In this document: piece after piece, positions 6,357 through 10,347 of the stretch | Layout of the letters: every line of letters starts with the position of its first letter | Position numbering within the stretch: the first letter of the stretch is position 1 | From: Clostridiales bacterium | GTDB lineage: Bacteria > Bacillota > Clostridia > Christensenellales > Aristaeellaceae | Direction: 5' to 3' | NCBI GenBank assembly: GCA_004557805.1 | Contig: SFFS01000083.1 | Coordinates: forward strand, 1 to 10,347 | Length of the DNA stretch: 10,347 nt | Made by a program: the position numbers and the translations under genes | Notes under the pieces: generated by a model | Seen by the model: only the letters and a program-made list of their open reading frames with translations | Databases searched by the model: none | Told to the model about the DNA's origin: nothing

Positions 6357-7019
6357 TTGACGATTGCAATCGACGGACCCGTCGGCGCGGGCAAATCCAC
6401 CATCGCGCAGGGCGTGGCCGACGCGCTGGGCGTCCTGCATCTGGATACGGGCGCGATGTACCGGGCGATGGGTCTGAAGGCGCTTCGCGCCGGGATCGAC
6501 CCGAAGGACGCGGCCGCAGCGGAAGCGCTGTGCGCCGAAACTGATATTTCCGTGGAGATGGGTGCGAACGGCCAGAAAACGCTGCTCGACGGCGAGGATG
6601 TATCCTCGCTCATCCGCACGGCGGAGGTCAGCGCCGCCGCGTCGGACGTATCGACCGTAAAGGCGGTGCGCCGCCGTATGGTCGCCCTGCAGCAGGCCTG
6701 CGCGAAGAAGGCGTCCATGGTCGTCGACGGGCGCGATATCGGCACCGTCGTGCTGCCTGACGCTTCCTTCAAGTTTTATCTCACAGCCTCGCCCGAGGTG
6801 CGCGCGAAGCGCCGCTACCTCGAAATGCAGCAAAAGGGCGAACCGGGCAGCTATGAAGAAGTGCTCGCCGCCGTAATCGCGCGCGACGATCAGGACATGC
6901 ACCGCGAAGCCGATCCGCTGCGCCGGGCCGACGACGCGTTCCTGATCGATTCTTCCAACCTTACGCTCGACGAAACCATTCAGGCGATGCTCGACGTGAT
7001 CCGGGAGGCGGAAAAATGA
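6357..7019 (+). CDS. cmk: Cytidylate kinase (CMP/dCMP kinase)
   Basis: Cytoplasmic nucleoside monophosphate kinase of 220 residues that transfers phosphate from ATP to CMP or dCMP. The Walker A loop GPVGAGKST is at residues 7-15, the CMP-site DTGAMYRA at 30-37, and GRDIGT at 125-130. The lid and closing region RDDQDMHREADPLRRADDAFLIDSS has the arginines and aspartate typical of the family. Length is usual for bacterial Cmk. The start is TTG at 6357, with AAAGGAGG at 6341-6348; no in-frame ATG fits better. The stop TGA overlaps the plsC ATG (ATGA at 7016-7019), which suggests translational coupling. The order cmk, plsC, ispH/rpsA is common in Clostridia. Nothing unusual in the sequence. Confidence 0.97.
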   Translation: MTIAIDGPVGAGKSTIAQGVADALGVLHLDTGAMYRAMGLKALRAGIDPKDAAAAEALCAETDISVEMGANGQKTLLDGEDVSSLIRTAEVSAAASDVSTVKAVRRRMVALQQACAKKASMVVDGRDIGTVVLPDASFKFYLTASPEVRAKRRYLEMQQKGEPGSYEEVLAAVIARDDQDMHREADPLRRADDAFLIDSSNLTLDETIQAMLDVIREAEK

Positions 7020-7615
7020 GCGTTTACGGAATTTCCCGCGTGCTGTGCCGTTTCTATTTCTATCGCCTTTGCGGCATGAAGGTGACGGGGCAGGAAAACC
7101 TGCCCGAAAAAGGCCCGTTCATCATCCTCTCCAACCATCGTTCCATGGGCGATCCTTTTGTGCTGGGCGTTCTCTACGAGCAGGGAGAGCTGCATTTCAT
7201 GGCCAAGGAGGAGCTGTTCCGCAACCCCGTCGTTCGCTGGTATATCACGCGCATGCACGGCTTTCCCGTCAAGCGCGGGCAGGGCGACCTTTCCGCCATG
7301 CGCACGGCCATGCAGGTGCTACGCGACGGCAACGCGCTGGGCATTTTCCCCGAGGGCACGCGCCACAAGGACGGCGTGATGGGCGAGGTGCAGAGCGGCG
7401 TTTCCGTGCTGGCGCTTCGCTCCAAGGTGCCGCTGATTCCCGTGTATATCGCGGGCAAATACCGCATCGGCGGAAAGCTGCGCGCCATCGTCGGAAAGCC
7501 CGTCGATGCGGACGATCTGCGCGCCCTGCGCGCCGATAAGCAAACCCTCGACACGCTCGATCAGCGCATCTATCAGGCGCTTGTAGCCCTCCAGGAGCGC
7601 GCAGAATCCTGCTGA
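7016..7615 (+). CDS. plsC: 1-acyl-sn-glycerol-3-phosphate acyltransferase
   Basis: Membrane-associated acyltransferase of 199 residues that adds the second acyl chain to lysophosphatidic acid, giving phosphatidic acid for phospholipid synthesis. The four family blocks are present: NHRSMGD with His41 and Asp46 (HX4D), GFPVKRG (82-88), FPEGTR (111-116), and VPLIPVYIAG (138-147). The N terminus has a short amphipathic or hydrophobic helix rather than a clear membrane span. Length is at the short end of the usual range for Clostridia. The ATG at 7016 overlaps the cmk stop, and GGGAGG lies just upstream inside cmk. A 123-base AT-rich gap separates it from ispH-rpsA. Its neighbour two genes upstream, glpP, senses the precursor glycerol 3-phosphate; a shared logic is possible but unproven. 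Confidence 0.94.
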   Translation: MSVYGISRVLCRFYFYRLCGMKVTGQENLPEKGPFIILSNHRSMGDPFVLGVLYEQGELHFMAKEELFRNPVVRWYITRMHGFPVKRGQGDLSAMRTAMQVLRDGNALGIFPEGTRHKDGVMGEVQSGVSVLALRSKVPLIPVYIAGKYRIGGKLRAIVGKPVDADDLRALRADKQTLDTLDQRIYQALVALQERAESC

Positions 7616-7738
7616 CGGAAAACTCCACAAAAAAATTTTCATATTGGCGGATATTAGGAAGGAATTTGAAAAAGTATATCGAAGAAAAATAGATGAATTT
7701 CCCGAACCGTTGACAAAGCGGGAATACGGAGGCATTGC

Positions 7739-9772
7739 TTGCGGATTGTAATCGCAGAACATGCGGGCTTCTGTTACGGCGTGCGTGCCGCAGTGGAAAA
7801 AGCGTTTTCCACCGCTGCAAACGGCCCCTGCTGGACGCTCGGAAGTCTCATCCATAACCGTCAGGTGCTCGACCGGCTGGAAAAGGCGGGCGTGCGCGCG
7901 GCGAAGGAGATTGACGAGATCACGGGCGGCACGGTTCTCATCCGATCGCACGGCGCGTCGCCGGATGTGCTCGAGGCGCTTCGCGCCAGAGGCCTGAAAG
8001 TGATCGACGCCACCTGTCCCAACGTCGCGCGCGTGCACAGGCTGGTGCACGAATACGACGGCACGGTCATCATCGCCGGGCAGCGGGAACACCCTGAAGT
8101 GGTGGCCACGGCCGGCTGGTGCCGCGGCAGGGTGATCGTCGTGGGCAGCGCGGAGGAAGCGCTGCAAATCGAGGGAATTCAAAACGCGCTGGTTGTTGCG
8201 CAAACCACGCTGACGCAGGGCAAGTGGACGCAGATTCTCGAGGCGCTTCGCGCCCGAATCCCCGGCCTGCGCGAGGAAAACACCATCTGCGCGGCAACGG
8301 CCAGAAGACAGCGCGAGGCGGAAAAGCTCTCCCGCGAAGCGGACGTAATGTTCGTGGTGGGCGGGCGCGAAAGCGCCAACACGCGCGCGCTGTACGAAAC
8401 CTGCAAGGCGCACTGCGCCCGGGTTTTCTTTCTTGAATCCGCCGCCGATATTCCCGAAAACGGGTTCTTGGCGTCAGATTATATTGCGATAGCCGCCGGT
8501 GCATCCACACCGGATTGGTCACTTAAGGAGGTTGCGACACGTATGAACGACATCGAAAAGAACGTCCCGCAGGAAGCTCCGGCTGAAGCTACAGCCGCCG
8601 AGCCGGCCACCATGGCCCCCGAGCAGGCAGCGGAAGCTGCGTCTGCCGACAACAGCAATTTCATGGCTGAAGTCGAAGCGACGCTTGTGACCATCCGCCC
8701 CGGCCAGACCATCACTGGCACCGTCGTGCAGATCACCGACGACGAAGTTTGCGTGAACATCGGCTACAAGGCCGACGGCCTGGTCAAGAAGAGCGACCTG
8801 GTCACAACGGACGTAAAAGTTGGCGACGAGATCGAAGTCGAAGTCGTCAAGGTCAACGACGGTGAAGGCAATGTGGTGCTTTCTCAGCGCAACATCGTCA
8901 ACCGCCGCAACTGGGACGCCCTCATGGAGCAGTATGAAAAGGGCGAGTACGTCGAAGGCACCGGCAAGGAAGCCGTCAAGGGCGGCCTGATTGCCAACGT
9001 CGGCGGCGTGCGCGCGTTTATCCCCGCCAGCCAGCTGTCTCAGCGCTATGTCGAGAAGATCGAAGACTTCGTCGGCAAGGATCTCAAGCTGAAGATCATC
9101 GAAGTGGACAAGCAGAAGAAGCGCATCGTCTGCAGCCGCAAGGCCGTGATCGCTGAAGAAGCCGCCGCCAAGAAGAAGGAAGTCTGGGATAAGCTGCAGG
9201 AAGGCGAAGTCATTCCGGGCATCGTTCGCCGTCTGACCGATTTCGGCGCGTTCGTCGATATCGGCGGTGTCGACGGTCTGGTCCATGTGACCGACCTGAG
9301 CTGGGGCCGCGTGAAGCATCCGAGCGAAGTCGTCAGCCCGAACCAGGAAATCATGGTCAAGGTGCTGTCCCTCGATCCGGAGCGCGAGCGCATCCAGCTC
9401 GGCTACAAGCAGACCCAGCCCCGTCCGTGGGACGTTGCCGAAGAGAAGTATCCCGTCGGCAGCATCGTCGAGGGCAAGGTCGTCCGCATCACCACGTTCG
9501 GCGCGTTCGTCGAGCTCGAGCCCGGCCTTGACGGTCTGGTTCACATCTCCCAGTGCGCGCTTACGCGCATCGCGAAGGTCGAGGACGCTGTGCAGGTTGG
9601 CCAGATCGTCCGCGTGAAAGTGCTGGCGGTCGATCCGCAGGCCAAGCGCATCAGCCTGAGCATCCGCGCCGCGCTGGAAGAAGAAGCTTTCAACTACAGC
9701 GATGAAATCCCGGGCGAAGACCTCGGCACCGGCGAAGAATACGTCCCCGTCGAGCTTCCCACCGAAGAATAA
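7739..9772 (+). CDS. ispH-rpsA: Bifunctional 4-hydroxy-3-methylbut-2-enyl diphosphate reductase / 30S ribosomal protein S1
   Basis: A 677-residue fusion. Residues 1 to about 268 are IspH (LytB), the iron-sulfur enzyme ending the MEP pathway by making IPP and DMAPP. The cluster ligands are Cys12 (AGFCYGV), Cys93 (DATCPN) and Cys184 (TICAAT); HPE at 118-120 holds the probable catalytic Glu; GASTPDW closes the domain. After an Ala/Glu-rich linker come four S1 RNA-binding domains, about residues 320-392, 402-470, 489-558 and 575-648; the last two carry the canonical DFGAFVD and TFGAFVE loops. The tail is acidic. Such IspH-S1 fusions are known in Clostridia. The start is TTG at 7739, with GGAGG at 7728-7732 six bases upstream. 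Codons for Lys in the S1 half are nearly all AAG, as expected of a highly expressed gene. An internal ribosome binding site lies at the domain boundary. An intrinsic terminator follows. Confidence 0.96.
   Translation: MRIVIAEHAGFCYGVRAAVEKAFSTAANGPCWTLGSLIHNRQVLDRLEKAGVRAAKEIDEITGGTVLIRSHGASPDVLEALRARGLKVIDATCPNVARVHRLVHEYDGTVIIAGQREHPEVVATAGWCRGRVIVVGSAEEALQIEGIQNALVVAQTTLTQGKWTQILEALRARIPGLREENTICAATARRQREAEKLSREADVMFVVGGRESANTRALYETCKAHCARVFFLESAADIPENGFLASDYIAIAAGASTPDWSLKEVATRMNDIEKNVPQEAPAEATAAEPATMAPEQAAEAASADNSNFMAEVEATLVTIRPGQTITGTVVQITDDEVCVNIGYKADGLVKKSDLVTTDVKVGDEIEVEVVKVNDGEGNVVLSQRNIVNRRNWDALMEQYEKGEYVEGTGKEAVKGGLIANVGGVRAFIPASQLSQRYVEKIEDFVGKDLKLKIIEVDKQKKRIVCSRKAVIAEEAAAKKKEVWDKLQEGEVIPGIVRRLTDFGAFVDIGGVDGLVHVTDLSWGRVKHPSEVVSPNQEIMVKVLSLDPERERIQLGYKQTQPRPWDVAEEKYPVGSIVEGKVVRITTFGAFVELEPGLDGLVHISQCALTRIAKVEDAVQVGQIVRVKVLAVDPQAKRISLSIRAALEEEAFNYSDEIPGEDLGTGEEYVPVELPTEE
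8524..8545 (+). promoter_or_regulatory. Internal Shine-Dalgarno and in-frame ATG at the IspH/S1 boundary
   Basis: TAAGGAGGT at 8524-8532 is a near-complete anti-16S match. It lies 10 bases before ATG at 8543, which is in frame (residue 269) and sits exactly where IspH homology ends. Initiation here would yield a free S1 of 409 residues. The core AAGGAGGT also encodes Lys-Glu-Val, a commonly conserved IspH tripeptide, so the match may partly reflect protein constraint. Confidence 0.45.
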
Positions 9773-9787
9773 TCGGTAAAAAAATCA

Positions 9788-9810
9788 GGGCCGCATTGCG
9801 GCCCTTTTTT
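9788..9810 (+). terminator. Intrinsic terminator of ispH-rpsA
   Basis: GGGCCGC (9788-9794), loop ATT, GCGGCCC (9798-9804) is followed directly by six T residues (9805-9810). The stem starts 15 bases after the stop codon. An A-rich run upstream could extend the stem against the T tract. Confidence 0.93.
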
Positions 9811-9846
9811 GTTGCGGAGAACGATAAAGGAACGATGGGGAACGAC

Positions 9847-9884
9847 GTGGGAACCCTTCCTTTAGAAAAAGGAAGGGTTCCCAC
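9847..9884. repeat. Perfect 17-bp inverted repeat (palindromic element)
   Basis: GTGGGAACCCTTCCTTT (9847-9863), loop AGAA, and its exact reverse complement (9868-9884). It is followed by ACCCTCCTAAGG, without a T tract on either side, and lies 36 bases beyond an already sufficient terminator. The shape fits a REP-like or small non-autonomous palindromic element. The family is not identified. Confidence 0.7.
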
Positions 9885-9948
9885 ACCCTCCTAAGGAAAC
9901 CCTTTATTGTTGAATTAAGAGAGGAAAGCGTCCGCACGCAGTCTGGAA

Positions 9949-9969
9949 TTATCCACAGGTCATGCACCG
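9949..9969 (+). repeat. Direct repeat copy 1 with a perfect DnaA-box consensus
   Basis: TTATCCACA at 9949-9957 equals the classical DnaA box. Bases 9951-9969 (ATCCACAGGTCATGCACCG) recur exactly at 10277-10295. Flanks are similar too: AAAGCGTCCGCACGCAG before, and CCGCAATA then C-rich text after. Whether DnaA binds is not known from sequence. Confidence 0.6.
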
Positions 9970-10045
9970 CAATACACCCCCGCTCCGCAAAGAACGGGCG
10001 TCCCTGAAAGGGATGCTCGAGTTGTTTTTCTGGAAAAAGGGGCTC

Positions 10046-10145
10046 AGGTTGTATCAAAAAAGGGAGAAACGGGCAGTCCGAGCAGATTTTCCATCGGTTC
10101 AAAAAGGAAAACCGGAGGTTTAGCGGGGCAAAATCGAGGTTTTCC
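10046..10145 (+). repeat. 100-bp dispersed repeat, copy 2 (plus orientation)
   Basis: Gapless alignment to the reverse complement of 5341-5440, with 68 of 100 identities. The best-kept parts are AGCAGATTTT near 10081, and the end from TAGCGGGG to GAGGTTTTCC. It lies between the two DnaA-box-like direct repeats, so a larger unit of about 330 bases may be repeating here. Confidence 0.6.
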
Positions 10146-10274
10146 GACGTAAAAGCGGCGATAAAGGCGCAGAGATGAAATCTCCGAGAGTTTTCAGATA
10201 CTTTTTATGGAAACCACGTATAACAGGATTAAAAGCAGAAAACATCCGCGCACAGCTTAAATTGATAATGTTTG

Positions 10275-10295
10275 TCATCCACAGGTCATGCACCG
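10275..10295 (+). repeat. Direct repeat copy 2 (TCATCCACAGGTCATGCACCG)
   Basis: It shares 19 identical bases with 9951-9969; the DnaA-box-like part has one change (TCATCCACA). Upstream, AAAACATCCGCGCACAG resembles the first copy's upstream text, and downstream GTAATA plus C-rich text also matches loosely. A further unit may continue past the right edge. Confidence 0.55.
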
Positions 10296-10347
10296 TAATA
10301 TGTTGCCCCTCCCCGTAAATAATCGGCCGGAAGTGTCCGAAATTAAA

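Larger units (their letters stand above)
9811..10347. other. Gene-free right end with palindrome and repeats
   Basis: Beyond the terminator no frame on either strand has a ribosome binding site or protein-like composition; the longest minus frame runs across the palindrome and the terminator. The stretch is less GC-rich than the genes. It holds a 17-bp perfect palindrome, two copies of a DnaA-box-like segment 326 bases apart, a small hairpin (GCGTCCC 10008-10014 with GGGATGC), GAGAT/ATCTC near 10173-10185, and one copy of the 100-bp dispersed repeat. It runs off the right edge. Confidence 0.6.

Noticed and set aside
5739..6902. 387-residue minus-strand frame across glpP and cmk
   Set aside because: It spans two well-supported plus-strand genes and has no family features.
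7710..7715. TTGACA as a -35 box for ispH-rpsA
   Set aside because: A -10 at normal spacing would fall on the ribosome binding site and start codon, and none is visible there.
7644..7751. Short plus-strand frame from a TTG, 35 charged residues (ADIRKEFEKVYRRKIDEF...) ending inside ispH
   Set aside because: The composition looks protein-like, but there is no ribosome binding site at the TTG, and the bases at its 3' end are needed for the ispH ribosome binding site and start. Most likely AT-rich spacer, possibly the relic of a lost gene.
8519..9544. 341-residue minus-strand frame across rpsA
   Set aside because: Asp/Leu-rich shadow of the S1 domains.
9785..10102. 105-residue minus-strand frame in the right non-coding end
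   Set aside because: It reads through the intrinsic terminator and the perfect palindrome, lacks a ribosome binding site, and has no protein-like pattern.
1..10347. Search for CRISPR arrays, tRNA or rRNA genes, and complete insertion sequences
   Set aside because: No regularly spaced short repeats, no tRNA cloverleaf or T-loop motif in a suitable place, and no transposase-like frame were seen.

Overview
The window reads as chromosomal DNA from a GC-rich member of the Bacillota, class Clostridia. The main reasons are the IspH–ribosomal protein S1 fusion, the cmk–plsC–ispH/rpsA gene order, a GlpP-type antiterminator, strong AGGAGG ribosome binding sites with GTG/TTG starts, and a lipoprotein foldase. 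Codon use is strongly GC-biased. A gut Clostridia or Christensenellales-like lineage is plausible, but I cannot fix the genus.

Layout. (1) Positions 1 to about 830 hold the middle part of a glycyl radical enzyme gene on the minus strand, running off the left edge. At about 815-830 its homology stops. From there to 994 the plus strand looks like the 3' end of an unrelated gene. The two fragments meet head to head, each without its 5' part, so this is a rearrangement or an assembly junction. (2) Positions 1028-3249 hold two plus-strand genes with visible sigma-A type promoters: an Est30-like carboxylesterase and a PpiC-type lipoprotein foldase, followed by a strong hairpin. (3) cysS (cysteinyl-tRNA synthetase) fills 3281-4681. 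(4) About 1.07 kb without a believable gene follows (4682-5756). It holds diverged repeats and several hairpins, one with a 25-bp stem. (5) glpP, cmk, plsC and the ispH-rpsA fusion (5757-9772) are co-directional; the first three are tightly packed. The run ends in a clear intrinsic terminator. (6) The last 537 bases hold no believable gene, but carry a perfect 17-bp palindrome, a duplicated DnaA-box-like segment, and a 100-bp stretch related in inverted orientation to the repeat region before glpP.

The recognised genes are mostly housekeeping: tRNA charging, CMP phosphorylation, phosphatidic acid synthesis, the last step of the MEP isoprenoid pathway, and S1-dependent translation, plus exported-protein folding and a soluble esterase. 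The most interesting signals are the diverged repeat family in the two non-coding stretches, the internal Shine-Dalgarno plus in-frame ATG at the IspH/S1 boundary, and the double truncation near position 820. I found no CRISPR array, tRNA, rRNA, or complete transposon.
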